A stretch of DNA of 64,000 nt from Xiphophorus maculatus (taxonomy: Eukaryota > Chordata > Actinopteri > Cyprinodontiformes > Poeciliidae). Under the pieces are notes generated by a model, which was not told the DNA's origin, searched no databases, and was given only the letters and a program-made list of their open reading frames with translations. The translations under genes and the position numbers were made by a program. The DNA is taken from contig NC_036447.1 in the NCBI RefSeq assembly GCF_002775205.1, positions 7,738,501-7,802,500 on the forward strand. Direction: 5' to 3'. Shown here piece after piece: positions 19,031 through 46,900 of the stretch. How positions within the stretch are numbered: position 1 is the first letter of the stretch; every line of letters begins with the position of its first letter.

Positions 19031-19810
19031 CCTGAATGGGGTTGCAAAGATTAAAAGAACTTAAAAAAATTATGTTTGGCTGCTGGGAGTATTTTATTTA
19101 ACTCCCTAAAACCTGCTTTTCTTTGTAGCTTAAAACCTAAAAAATTTTCAAACAGAACCTTTACTCAAAAAGATGCAGACTAATCCACTTTGAATTCTTG
19201 CTCATTTATTAAAGTGGAAGCTTTTTTTATTTCTGATACTTTATTTTGTTTTTAATTTGCCCAAATGTTTGAGTGTATATGAGATTACCACAGGGCATGC
19301 TAATCAAAGAAGAAGAAAACCCAAGATAATAATAATAATATAATAACAATGTTTACAGTGTAATGCTGCTTAAATTTTATCCAGATGATTTAGTTGCAAA
19401 TGTAACATCAGCTGTAAGCGGCAGAAGTTTCAGCCCAAAACTTTAAAGTGTTCTGGATTTGGAGTGCGGTCTGGAGGGTGTCTGACAGAGACACTCCCAC
19501 CCCAACACACACTTTGACTCTCTCTCTGGTTGTGTGTGATTGGTGTGTGTGTCTGTGGGCTGGCCCTGCGTTCAGATTAGAATCACAGTCCAGAATGTGT
19601 GAGCTTCCTCTGAGCTGAGGATGAGGAGGCTGTGTATTGTTATGGGACAGAGACTGGCGCTGCGGTTTTAACTAGGGACCATTTTTGACTTTTTAATGCA
19701 TGCAAGGACTCTTAGAGGGCTGCTTGACCTGCCTGGAGAACCTGCGAGCTGCTGACAGTCTCCACAGCTTGTTACCGTAATCTTTGTTCTTTAAACAGAC
19801 TCTGGTAAAA

Positions 19811-32942
<13,132 letters not shown>

Positions 32943-33131
32943 GGCCTTCTGGGAGGAAAAGGAGCCCACACAACACCATGTGCACTTTGGAGAGATTTCT
33001 GCTGTTTCCCAGACAGGAAATGTGAATGTTTAGGTCAGATTTGTTCTCCTGATGTTCTCTGAAGACGCTGGATCATCAGGGAACTTGCTGTTTCTGCAAG
33101 TTCTGCTGCAAGACGTGCAACATTTCTCCTT

Positions 33132-33137
33132 AATAAA
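33132..33137 (+). terminator. ugp2: ugp2 polyadenylation signal
   Basis: AATAAA about 190 bases after the stop codon, followed by a GT-rich stretch (GTCTTCAGTTGTCTGTT). This gives a short 3' UTR of about 210 bases. Confidence 0.8.
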
Positions 33138-33154
33138 ACTGTATGATGATTGGA

Positions 33155-33745
33155 GTCTTCAGTTGTCTGTTAAACAAACTGAAGTGAGCTTTATCTTTTA
33201 TTAAATTTGGTTGATTTAATGAAAGTAGGACAGTGTTGTTTTAAAAATTATGTTTATTCTAAATAATTGTGATAGAAAAATGTGTGCTCTGATTAAATCA
33301 ACTTCTGTTTTATATTAGGAACTGTGGCCAATTTGAACTGAACGGTTTGAGTTCACTTCCACCGTTGCTAAAACCACAATCAGACGGCAAATCTAAAACA
33401 GCGCAGAAAATCGACGTCATCGTTAACGTTTGCTTGCTGATTGGCCCGGTTGAAATTATACCAGAGAAATCCAGGTCAATGGCAGAAATATGGAGTTAAA
33501 TTGGGGCCATAAAGTGTGTTAAGTCTGAAACTGAGAAAAAAAATAAAAATAAACCTTTAATCTGAAAAGTACACATTTTTCCTGTGTCAAAATAAACTGT
33601 CACCAATTTACCCCAGATTGAGCTGTGAACTGAGAGTGAATAAAGTGGGACAGCATAGGAAGGCAACAGCCAGGCTAATGAAGTGTTGAATAAACTCCCT
33701 ATTTGAAATGAAATCTGACTGACGGCAGAAAACAGAACACAATGC
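33155..33745. other. Gap between converging ugp2 and vps54
   Basis: About 600 bases between the two predicted cleavage sites. AT-rich, with no coding or transposon signal that I recognise. Confidence 0.6.
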
Positions 33746-33760
33746 AGTCCACCATCCCAT

Positions 33761-33766
33761 TTTATT
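33761..33766 (-). terminator. vps54: vps54 polyadenylation signal
   Basis: AATAAA on the minus strand about 1.16 kb after the vps54 stop, followed downstream by a GT-rich stretch. No earlier signal is as well placed. It implies a 3' UTR from 34929 to about 33745, which includes a short (ATC)n run near 34245. Confidence 0.6.
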
Positions 33767-34929
33767 CACAGCAGGACTGAAGAAATCAACATCTTTTGGA
33801 CTCTCATACATGCTTCCAGACTCTCTCTCTCTTTCCTTTGCACAGACACAGTGGTATGGTAGGCACACAGTATCGAAGAGCTCAGATGTGTCGTCTTACA
33901 GCAGATCAAAAGGAGGCACTTCTGATGCAAACAGTGATGAGCGTTCATGCTTTGAGCGTCGTACAGGAGACAGATGTGCTCGAGAAGTTTCCAGTTCACC
34001 GACTTCAAACTATCACTGATTCACATCTGATGTTAAATTAGGATTTTATCGGTTTTCCTTCGTAGGAGAACGTAGCACCCCGATTTCCCCCTAAATTATG
34101 ATTGAACAGAGGCAGCTGAAGTGGGGAAACGCTCCTGAACAGAACTAAACGCACTGAACCGTAACCTGTAGGGATTTTAACTCAATCCAACCGTTTCATA
34201 ATCTGCCAGTGAAAAGCTACAAGCTGGTCTCTGCTCTCTTCTTCATCATCATCATCATGCTCTGATAATTACAAAACAGCGAGTGTGTATGGGATTCTCT
34301 GATGATCGACAGTGGGTAAAAAAAGAAAAGAAAAGCCTGAGTAGCAACCAGCTAAAGAAGATGTGATGCATGATTGGTTAAACAGCAGAATCCCCACGTT
34401 AGTAACAATTTGACTTTGGTAACGACAGGATGAAGCTGAGGTTTGAGATGCCTTCACAGTCGGGGATGCTTTAGATTCTTCAGGATCACGATTTCCCCAC
34501 AACAAGTCCCAAAAAGCTGTTTTGTTAATAGTATAAAAGTAAGAAAAACCCTTTAAACATTGCAGCCAGCTGAAGGAAAAAAAGTTTGTCCCAGTTACGA
34601 ATGTTTGCAAGAAGTCAGAAAAATAAATTACCCCACCATTTGTTTTCCTTCTTCCCACTAAGCAACTCCAATAATTTACTAGCGTTTGTGTTGAATTGCA
34701 CACAGTGGGATGAGGTGGCGATAGCTTAAAGGAGACTGTGTGCGTTTTCTTTAGTCTCTGTAGCAGTCAACGTTCCAGCTCGCTGTCGCTGCTCCTCTTC
34801 TCCTATATTAGTGTTGTTTGGTCCCTGCGGGGCCTCCTCCACCCCTCGTCTCAGATTGCCACTTTTGGCCAGGATCACCCGTCGTTTCTGGGCGTTAGGG
34901 TATCGTCTGATCTGGACGTCCAGACTCCA

Positions 34930-37900
34930 TCACCTCTTCTGCTCCCAGATCTCGGCCATGTTCAGGTCGAGTCGCTCCAGGCTCTTCAGAGCCAGGATGT
35001 TCTCTGTGTAGAAGGCCACATCCACCACCACCAGCCTGCAGACACAGTTTATACCAAATAACTCCTATCAGGAAACCTATTGCAAGTGTTTCATTATTTT
35101 AATAATTACAAATGACAGAAAATATTTTCAAAAAGTAGCTTTTATTATCCTGTGACTTGTACAATGGCATATACAGGATCATCATTTTTGTTTAATTGTG
35201 AGAATAAAGTGGTATAAGCAGAATAAATATGCAGCTCTGCTAGAAAAAACATCTTGAAATTACAGACAAAAAGTTGATTTAATGTGAACTTTGATAAAGT
35301 CATCAGGATCTGATGCAGCCAGATCCGTTTCTGTTGTTTCTTCTCCAAAATAGACTCTGTTGTTTACACAATTGTTTGAAAATCCTGCTACTGATAATTT
35401 GATTCTGATGTGTTTAAAAATTAAGTATTCTATTAAGTATTACGTGTAAAACTTAAGCCAAAGTACAACCATTTTTTAAGTTGGAATTTTTATGAAACTA
35501 CCACTTTATCCTTATAACATGATGACTTTATTCTCCTAATAAATAAAAAAAAAAACTAACAAAAAACAAGCTTATTCAAGCAGAAGTTTGCTTACTTAAA
35601 AACATTTCTGCTGGTATTTGGCCAGTTTTACTCATTTTAAATACGGTAACATTTTTCTCCAGCATCTAACTGTCCCTGTTCGCATAGTTTAATTTTTCAC
35701 ATATTGTAAACAGTCTGATGTCTTCCAATGCAGAAACACACAAGCACATTTTTGTACATTTTATAAAAATATTTCTACTCAGTTCAACGTACGTTGGACT
35801 GAAATGTGCCATTTTTGACAACAAAACAGTATTTTATGTTGTAATTTTGTCCTTATGGTGCAGCAGTGTTAGGCAAAGTAAATATGACTCTAAATATCCG
35901 GCGACTTTTTACCAAAAAAAAACAAACAAGAAAACTAGAGCACATTAATTTGATTAAATGTGTTAATGGAAGGTTTTTTTTAAGAAAGTTCTCATTTTTG
36001 TTGCTGGGAATCAACTCAAAGATTTTGTAGAACGAAATCAAATAAACTGGAAAAAAAATAGTTACAGCAAAAGTTAAGAAATTGCCTTTTATCAAGACGA
36101 AAAAGTGCCTCTCTGTTTCATTAAAATATTCTATGTTTAATTTATCGTGCAGATTAAAACAAAAAAAAGATTTAGTATTTTAAGTTGGAAAAACAATTTG
36201 GCCCAACAGAGTACTTTCAACTTTAGGATTCTGGTTTTTGTTGCAGAAAGTTTTATTCTATTAACATTGACGTAAATCTCTGAAGAAGACGTTGTTGAGC
36301 TATACGAACTGTTCAATGCTGCTTATGTTTCAAATTTGAGTTTAAAAGAATGTATGAAATCACAACTAAGACTAAGATTATTATTAGTAAGAGGTAGTAA
36401 GTGACTTGTGTGTGTGTGTAGGGGTGTGTGTGTGTGTGTGTTACCCATGCTGCGGTCCTCCATCATTACTGACCCCGAGTCGAGCCAACTGCCTCTTAAG
36501 GTGCATTTTAAAACAAGCATTGATCCTTAGAAACAGCATCTGTGCAGAAAAACACGTTTCCATTCCAGCTCAACTTTTCTTTTTCTTATTAAATAAAACT
36601 TTTTAGATTACTGGAAGGTGACCTTTAACCCAGAACCTCACCTGAGTCTGTTCTTCAGGCAGCAGATCAAAGATGGCTTCATGCATCTTGGCCATCTGTT
36701 TACAGATGTTTCTGAAGCAGGCCGACGGCATCGGGGCTTTCACTTCATACTGAGGGAAAAACAAACACATCAGAGCACGTAACTCACTCAGCTGCTGCAG
36801 ATCAACCTGGACTTCACACCCAGCAGAACCAGCAACAAGGCCACATACTATATCTGATAAAATCCTCCACATATGATCTCTTGATTGATTTGGGATTTTG
36901 TTTTAAGGTGCTGCAGTGCAAATGTCGCAAAGGAGGTAACAAAAACAAAACACTACTACTTATAATCATTTAATTTTGACAGTTTCCAGATTTAAAAAAA
37001 CAACATAACTTTATGGACAAAATGTTTCCAACAGAAGAAAAGGGGAACTCAGAGAACCTTTACTAATACATTCAGTTTCCTGTACATCCCCACTTAGCTG
37101 CCTGGAGGAACAGCCGACATCTCTGTGTAAAAAAATAAAGTTTCCTTTCTAGAACGTTCCTACCCCACACACCACAGAGTCTGCTTCAGTTCAGCACCGA
37201 GGAGTGTCGTCTCCCCTCTGACATGGCAGCATTTGAGCATGGTGCATTTACTGAGCAGGAAACATGGGATTTTTAGAATAACGCCGTCTGAATCACCAAG
37301 GCAGAGCTCACAGCAGGTCTTGATGCTCAATTCAGATTCTTTTTTCTTTTTTTTTTTACAGAAATTGGATTTTCTTTTTCTACAGTCATTCCAACTACTG
37401 AATGACGCAACCAGACTTCTGTGTAAATGGTTTGCAACTCCAAAGCAACTCATATGTGCAAACGAGGAATGCTGACGCCACACAACAGCAGACCGTTTAC
37501 AGAAGTAATAATGAACTGAGACATTTCTGGATCGAATTCAAAGTTTATTCAGCAATGGGAACCGACACCATCGTCAAACAATCATACCAAGAGGAAGGAA
37601 GCTAATAAAAAGAAAGCACAGAAGTCTGTTTGGATGTTTAGTTGGAGCTAACAATGGTGTGATTGTGATGTGATGCGCTTCAGCGACTCAGACTAATAAT
37701 TTTCATTCATTATTTATACACTTTTCAACAATGACGTAAAAGTTGGATGAAATTTGGAATCATCGTTGAGACTGCAGACACTTTGAAAACAATCAGATTC
37801 GTATCTGATTTAGTAGTACATATGGAAGAGGCAAAAATCTGATTTTTGGGGGGTGAAAAGTTCAGAATTGGGTTGTTCAGACTGCGGTGAAAAAGTCACA

Positions 37901-40900
37901 TTTGCCTGTGAACTTAACCTAAATTTTTTTCCAAAACCGGAACAAAATGTTCCCAAGGCTGGTACAAACCAACGTGATTAGTATAAAAGTACCACTGGCA
38001 GCCCGGTCGCTTTCAGAACCAGAGAAAAAACCAAGATGGCCAAAGGATGAAACAGCGAAGGAGTGAGATGACCAGCTAATCATTTGGTCATGTGAGAGTT
38101 ATACAGAAAGAGTTTCTGATGTTACCTTTGATAAAAACTTCTCAAACAGACTGTCCATGATGGCCACCAGCTTAGCAGAGATTTCTGCGATGTGATCGTT
38201 GTAGTCCTGCAAAACAAAAAACAACCTCCAGAGATCACACCAGATATCTGGATATAAATTCAAAATTATTTTTTAAGTTACCTTCATGATGTGGTCAAAG
38301 TGTCTGAGAACACTGAACTGTTTGGGCTGTAGCTTGGTCTCAAAATGTGCTCTGATGATGGGAATGTAGTGAACCACCAGCTGCAGGCAGCGGGATGCTA
38401 ATGCTACACACACACACACACACACACACAGCAACGCCATTCAGAATCAAACAAGACCAAGTAAAAATGACGGGTTCAGTGTTGGTGCGTACCCAGGTTT
38501 TTTGTAGTGATGGTCTTGAGGCCGACGACCTGCAGCGCTCCTGCTCCTAGAACCAGCTGGCAGCTGCGGGAGTTAAAGTGCTGCAACAGGAAGAAAACAG
38601 GAAGTAAACCTCAAGATTTCTGATTAATCTTGACTTTCAAAGTGTCAATTTCACAAAAACAGAAGCTAAAAAACATACAATACACCACACATTTGCATCT
38701 ACAGTCCTGATACTTCTGTGTTTTTGAGACATCTCTGACATTATCCGTTAGCTTCCCACTGCACAGTCGTCATGGCGACTCTGTTCTGATGAACTGGGTT
38801 GGGACGTCCCTGCTCACCTTGAACAGGTCTGACAGACGCGTTAGCATGTCTGTGGTGATGGATGGGATGTCGTTCACACACTGACAGTATTCCAGAAAGA
38901 TCCGGATCAGCAGCAAAACGGTTCTGAACAAACAGGAAGGAGATTTTCAAAACAAACCTGCTCTGGTTGCTGCATTCAGTTCATGTGTTACGGCTGTCGA
39001 TGGATAAAAAAGTGTAATCAGATTAATCCCACTATAAGCCACTACGTCATTAAGCAAACTTCAAAAAATATTCAAGAAAATATTTTAATGTCTCAAACCA
39101 AAGATTTCAGTTTTCTAGGTTTTCATTTTTATTAAAAGATGTAATTTTATTTCCAACGTATTTTGAAATGTTAACTATGAACTGGTTGTGCTTCAGTGGA
39201 CGGATAAAGCGATTAATTTCGTTATATAACACTAAAGCGTTAAACTTTTTAGACTGTGTGTTAACGTCGATAGCCCTAGATTAAATTCATTTATACCCAA
39301 GAATTGAGTTCAAGTTGGTCTCCAACATTGCTAAACCACATTAAAGGTTTCCATTGTGAGGAAACTTACCCGACAACAGCGTATTTCTGGCCGTCAACGA
39401 GCAGAAAGTCTGCAGGTTTTCTGTCCTCTGCGCCTGTTGGATAAATTGTTTTTAACATTTATATACTATTAGTGTCTCACTGAACGGGGAATATTACAGA
39501 AAGCATGTCATTATGACTGATGAATGCAACAACTGTGACAAGACGGTAAAGAATAAACTGGTGTTTGGGCCGACCTGACACTTTGCGCTCCGGTAGAGAT
39601 ATTTTGCCGTCAGCGATGGAGTTGACCAGATCCTGAAACTCTGCTGGAACGTCTGCTTGCTTCCAGCGCTCGTTATCCAGGAGGAGGCTGCGCAGAAACA
39701 ATAAAAACAAACCTTCAGAAAACCTGCCTAGTGCTGGAAGCATTCAGTCAAATTCAATACTGTGAAAGAACAGCGTTACATGTAACATACTTCTACAGTT
39801 CTTAGTCCTTTTTTCAAATTCAAAACATTTTATTGGTCACAAAGGGGAATTAAATGTAACTCGCTTAATTAAAGAGTATTGTGGACAGTTATGGCTGTGG
39901 GCAAGAAAGATCTCCTGTAGCAGTCTGCAATACAATGAATTTGAAGAAGCCTCTGACTGAAGACACTTTTTTTTGCCAATTTTTAAAAATAGCCGAACCT
40001 TAATATGAATATGTGTCAGGTGTTTCCAATTTGTTAGATATTAAAAAGGAAAGAATAAAACTAAAAATGGTTGGATATATTGGATAAATGGATGGAAAAG
40101 CAGATAAATTGATAAATGGACAAATGGATTGAACTTTTAGATAAATATGAGCAAATTAATAAATACAAACACACGTATTTTTCACACTTTTCCCTTTTTT
40201 CATATTTGTCCAAACTTGGAAAGTAGTTTTTCGGACAGTAACAGTGAGGAAAAACTGGATTTGTTTTTATTATTATTCATGCAGCACACAAAGTATAGAT
40301 AACAACCAGTGCTGTCAATAAAAACAAACTGATCAGACTGGTTAAACCAAAGAAAATATTTCCTTTGGATAAACTCACTTGAAAAATTTTACATCTTAAA
40401 AATACCATTTTAAAAAAAAAGTGAAGCTGAAAGGGGGAACAAAAAGGTAAAAACAGATTTTTTCACTGATTTAGTAATGGATTTGTTGATTTTAGAATTA
40501 CACGTATTGTAATTATAGGTACCTTTCTTGTCATTTAAGGGCGCCATACAAAGTGCGTAAAATCAATTAAAAGATACAGCAGTAAAATAATAAAATCTAT
40601 TTAATAAAGCAGAAGGGGGGAAAAGCAAATTTACCTGAGTTTTGTCTTCCGTTCTTCGTGGAATCGGTTGACAAAGCGGTTGGCCTGGCTCTGCAGCGCC
40701 CCCCTCAGGGAGACGCTGCGCCTGCCGCACAGATCCTCCGTATCCCTGACGAAGGTCTCCACCGCCTGAGACAGCGACACGAACTCCGCCGAGCTCAGCC
40801 GCTCCAGGGACCCGTCCTGTCGGGAGGAACGTTTCATGAAACCGAGCAGAAACCCTAAAACCCGGATCTTTTTCCTCTGAAAACACCGATCTCACGCTAC

Positions 40901-43900
40901 CTTGGCTCTGGCCGTCAGGACTTTGACGCAGCGGTCGTGGCTAACGTCAGAAGCTACGTACAGCAGCTCCTGCAGGTTGTTGATGACGCGGTTCAGCTCC
41001 ATGTCAGTGGGCATCGGGTTCTCACCGGAGCTGAACACAAGCAGATTCTCAGTTTATAGCTTTGCTGAGGAGCCTTATGCGGCCATTTCCATCTGAACTT
41101 ATAACGAATTTCAATTAAAGATCGTAGAAAATACGTACAACCATAAGGGGCGGTTGGGAGATTCTGGTGTATTACAATCAAGTACAGCAGATATTGTGAA
41201 TTTTCTGGGGTCTGTTTGTAGCTTTGTGCTTCTCTCACTCCATGATGACTTTCTACACTCAAACCCTGTAGCACCAAGGTTAAAAGTTTCTCTTTTTTTT
41301 TAACAAAATGCAAGTAGCTTCATAAAGTTTGGCAACAGAAGTGAGAAAGTGTCAAAAATGAATATTGTCTAGCCAACTGGTAATAGATTTGCGTGGTCAT
41401 AAGTGGGCAGAGCAGCAAAAAAAACCATAATCAAGTAAGTAGAACAACTTCAACATATTTTTACTCAAAAAGTAGCCGTCCAAGAAATTACTCAATAGTA
41501 AAAACGTATTTCTACTTATACCAGAGTAACTAATGATCAAAACAAATGATGGACCAAAATATAAAAGCAAGTGAAAATTTTGGTAATTTAAAGACCAAAA
41601 TGAAAATTCATATAAAAAGAAAAACAATTCAGGAAGAAACCATTTTCCAATCAGTTTTTCAAAATAAAACCTATGAAACTAACAAAAACTGCAGGTGTCT
41701 GGTGTCTGGTGAATTTTTGATTAAAACAAATGTATTCTTTATTCAGTGAAGATACTCAGTATGCAGGAGTTTTACTCAAGTAAATAAATGGTAAGTGCCA
41801 TGTGCTTGTTGCCAAACTTACTTAAGTAAATGCAACTACTTAACTACCCAACTAAAAAAAGCCAGCTAGCTAGCAATGATGAATTAGCAGCTAGTTAGCG
41901 GTAGCCGCAGCCACCTTGAGTCAGAACGCAGTGAAGATGTCTGCATATGACTGACTGAAAACTAAATATGCTCACCTTCCTAAAATAATGCCCCAAGTCA
42001 TTTTAGGTAAAAAAAAAAAAAAGTCCAAAAATACTACTAATAATAATAATAATAAATCACCCCCTTTATATTGGAAAAAAAAAATAGGGAAAAAATAAGT
42101 TAAGAAAAAACACTTCTGGTTCTGCCACAGCAAAATTTGAGAACTATTAAATTTAGGGCTAACTTAAATTTTTTATGAATTTAAAATGCTAAGACTTTTT
42201 ATGAGAAACTTAATTACAAAAAATAAAATGCTGACACTGGGAAACTTACATGAAGCTGTGTTCTCTGCCTGCAGAAATCTCAGAGATCCCAGAGGAAGAG
42301 TCGCCTTCTGCAGCAGTTTCAGTCCGGTTCTGCTGGAACCTTGAGCCCGCTGCGGAGTGCTGATCCTGACCCGCTACCCCCGACTCCTGCTGCCGCTGCT
42401 GCTGGGCTTCATTCAACGCATCACTGATGAACAGACCCTCATGGGTGAGATAAGCCAGCTCAGCTTCCCCCTGCAGGGCCAGTTTCTCCTGGGAGATATC
42501 CTGCCCCACTGGCGCTGAACTGGTTTCTGCCAGGAGTCGATTCTTATGGTTTGAAGACAGAACCTGAAGAACTACATTCCTGATCACGTTTAAGGTATCC
42601 TAGGAAAGAGAAAGAGGAAGAAAATAAGATTTTGCATGTCAGTGTATTGACCCAAACATCTCGTTAATTATCTGAGATGGGTAATAAACCTCACCTTGAT
42701 TCTCTGCAGGAAGAGAAGGAAAGTCTCAAAGATGTTTTCCAGAAGCTCAAACCACTGAGGGAATGTCATCAGACGCATCTGGTCAGCTAGCCTTAAACAA
42801 ACAGGAAGTTAGGAAATTCTTACAATATTCATGTGATCCTTTTCATATTTCATCATTAAATTCACAAACAATTGTTTTTTTATGCCACAGAAAAACAAAA
42901 AGTAGCTCAATTTGGAAGTGGAAGGAATAAATACATTTTGTTGTACATTTGGAGTCTATTACTGCAGAAAATTTGAAGTTAGTCTCTCTTGATGCAGCAT
43001 TGATATCTATTATTTTTGGGGCCTGTGGCTACAAAAACGACGAATCCAGACAAAGTGTTACAGTCCCACTTTACAAAACCACAACTGAAGGATCCAAATG
43101 TGAAAAGAAAGGGTTTAAAAGTATGATATGTTAACTTTAAATTTGTGAACCTTGATTCTGACCAGCTTCACTGCCAAAGTGCTATACAGTGTCAGTTTTC
43201 TGCCACTCAAAGCATTTTGCATGCAGGTCAAAGACAGAGTTGTTATTTTTTTAATCTGTAACCTAGGAGTTTTACTGGTTATTATGTTACTCTCAAGCTG
43301 TAGTTATTTATTTTTATTTTTTTTACCCCTCCAGGGGGTCTTTTTGTGGGCTCTAGTGTCCCTTATATCACAGTAGGCTGACAGGAAACGGGGAAGGAGA
43401 GGGGGGAAGATATGCGGCAAATGTCATCGGGTCCGGGAGTCGAACCCGCGACAGCCGCGTCGAGGACTCAAGGCCTCCAAATACGGGTCGCGCTAACCGC
43501 TACACCACCACGGCACGCCCAGCTGTAGTTATTTTTAAAAACATCCACCAATAGCTTAGACAGCAGCTCTATAAAAGTCAATCTTCATTGTTCAAATGTC
43601 ATTTACAGGAGTGGGAATTTATGTAATTTATCATGATAAATTTCTTAAGAATTTTGATTTATAACTGTTATAAATTCCAATTAATGAAGTTTAAAAACAT
43701 CCAAAAACTGATTCATTTGCCTATTTTCTCCACTCTTTCATGCATCTACAAATTTGAAAACCTGACTAAAAACAGGTGCTATGTGCAGTTTAATGATATA
43801 AATCAAATTTTTATGTGACTGGTGTCTAAAAAAAACAAACAAAAAAACCCACTTTATTAGTGGGAATATTTTACAAGAGTATTATTTGTTTGTGGGGCTA

Positions 43901-46900
43901 TAATTGCTTTCTTGCAGTCACAGCCATTAGTTACCTATAAAATAATAGTTCTTATTAGCGTTATGACGGTAGCACAAAATATCGCTCAACCTTAGTCATT
44001 AATACATAATTCATATAAGGTAATTTTATTTGTATAGCATATTTTCAGCAACAAAGCAGTTCAGAGTGCTTCGTATAACTTAGAAGGAAATACAAACAAC
44101 AAAACCAAAAGAAAGACAAAAAGGTGAAAATATAAAACCACATATTGGTTCCCAGCAGTCCATAATTTATAAACCAGTAGGGGTTTCTCTGGTTTTTGTT
44201 CTGATAAAACTAAATGTTGGTTCCAGTTGTGTGGTCTTTATTTCCTGTTAGAGTCAGTTAAAGCATTCGTTTGGGTGGATAAGTTAAGGACTTAACAGAA
44301 AATGAAAAATAAAAATAATCAAGATCAGGATCGATCTGTGTTTAAACACCTTAAACAAACCGAGGTTTCACAGATAGATCAGGGAACTTACTTAAAGATA
44401 ACTTCGGTGTCGATTTCTTCTATGTGAACAACACGTTCTGCCACACACTGCAAAAACAAACAGATCCAATAAACAAAAGAGAAATCTCAACACGTCACTC
44501 TATGATGCACAGACTGCAACAAACTGACACTCTGTACCTGAGAGACGATGGCCTTGGCAGCTGTGATCATCTCGTCGCTGTAAATATCCAGGAAGTCCAG
44601 CTTCCTCTGCCGCAGCAGACCGAACACCAGCGACTCCAGGCGCCCCTTTAAACACAGAAGCAGCAGCAGAAGCTGAGTCCACACAACCTGAGCTGAAGAA
44701 ACACTTCCATTTCAGATTGATTATACGTCAGATTTGTTTTACATGCCAAGGAAAAAGATCAGTAGTAATTAAAACAGGAAGCAATCATGTCAAACAGACT
44801 GAACACGTTTAAACATCAACAATCAGGAAATCTAGATCTCCATCTAAAAAGCAAACAAAAAATTATCTTCATGCAGGTTTGAGCCCTGATTCACAATCTG
44901 GTATCTGAGCCTGATTTCAGCAGTAGATGGGATTTTATGCATTGGCTGAATCGGATCGTCAGTGGTGTGTGTGTCTGTGTGTGTGTCCCACCTTTTGAGA
45001 GTCAGCATTTGGTTTATGGACCTGTGATGAGCACAGCATCCATTAAACACAGAATCAACTCCAAAAATATAAAACTTGGCCTATTCAAACAAAATCCAAA
45101 AGTTTACAGCATAAATTGCTTTTGTAAATTAAAATAACTGAATAGTGGGGGAAAAAAATCCCCAAAAAACAAAACAACAAACTGAACTAGTTTTTTCTTG
45201 CAAAGCAGATTCTGAAGAATCAGTCCGGTTCAATCAACCTGAAATCTATTCTCTTTGCCGCAAAACAGACGAAAATAAAAATAGAAAGTGCTACAAAATC
45301 TGAGAAAAAAACGAGCACTAGTCTAGACAGAAACGTGTGGAAACTAAAAAGTTTTTGTATGCAGAAGCTGCTATGACTCTGAAAGTTTCTTTTTATTTAA
45401 ATTTTATTTATTTATTTAAATAAAAAACAGGAAGAAGAGAGGCTTTTAAAACAAACCTTCTCCAACACCTGCGTTTCCTCCTTTAGGTTGCGGTTCAGGT
45501 CGCTGCGGGCGTACATGCTAAAATCCTCCACCATCATCTTATCGATCAGCTTCTCCAGCTCACACAGCTGGGAGCCCAGATGTCTGAAGAACACACACAC
45601 AGAGAAAAATCAAGAGATGAGTGAGTGGAAGTGGGTTCAGTTTGCACTAGAGATGCAAATAATGAATTGATTTGCAACTAATTGTTGTTTAATGGTTTAT
45701 TAGATTAAATTAGTTCTAATATCCACTTGGATCTTCTTTTAGTTTTGTAGTTTGGCTGCCAACCAGCAGAGGATGTCGCTGGTCATCATTAAGCAGAGCC
45801 AGTTGATACAGAAAAAAAAAGACGGTGGCGATATCCCGGAAAGGAAAAGAAAAACAGCAAAAAACAGAGTCTGGTGTGGGACGAAAAACGCACTTCATTC
45901 GGTTTTATTTTGAAATATAAACACTTGACAAGTTCCTTAAGTTTCATCATAATAGCGCTTTATTCAGCCGAGCTGCACGCTGGCGCAACATCAACTTCTC
46001 AAATAAAAATGACTGATGTGCTGCGAGGATGTCAGAAAAGCTGAAGGGATAATGCAGAAAAATTTTAACATGATGGAAAATGAATACGCAAGGTTGAGTT
46101 TGAAAGCGACCATGAGTTAACTTACTATATGGAGCGAAGATTAAACTTTCTTTCAAGAGCAACTACAGTCTATGTCTGTATGAATATCTCTCTGTTCATG
46201 GGGGATTAAGTGTTTCATATATTTTATTCTTTTCATTTTTTTATTCAGTAACCTAAGAGGTTCCTGTTATAAATGCTTAAGTTTATTAATGTGAGAAAAT
46301 CATAATTTTCTTTTAGTCAGACAGTATTTAATACAGAAAAATACAATAGTGTTAAAATGTAATGACTTTTTTTAGCATATGAAAAGTTTGCCCACTTTAT
46401 ACAAGAGAAAACTCAGCTGCCATTTTGAGGAAATGGCCGCTTATCCATTGTTAGTCGATCAACAAGATTAACCATCAATCACTGATCCAGAATAAGAAAA
46501 AGCTTCTGTCACTTATAGCTGCTGCACTATGAAGGACACAGGAAGCTCCTTCCTACCTGAAGCTGTGGATTCCCTGCAGCTCCTGCTGCAGCACCTCCTT
46601 GGTGGTGGCGATCAGCTCCAGCGCTCCAACAAACTCTGAGGTGGAGAGCAGCAGTTGCACGGTGGGCTGCGTCTGATGCACTGCCGCCATCAGCTTTAGC
46701 TTGTTGTGCAGCTTCACGCAGTTGTTGCGAGTCAGCGCGATGCGGAGGGCCCGGAGCGGCCCCTGGCACATGACACGGTCCATGGCGTCGGTGCGGCCCC
46801 GCAGGATGGCCACCGCCTGCTGCGTCTCCTGCAGCCGATCCTGCAGCTCGTGCTGAGAGGACATGGCGTGGAAAAACGCCTCGGAGCGCAGAGAGATCTG

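Noticed and set aside
43436-43520. tRNA-like sequence with A and B boxes
   Set aside because: The cloverleaf is incomplete and it continues into a SINE body with tail and target duplications, so it is a SINE head, not a tRNA gene.
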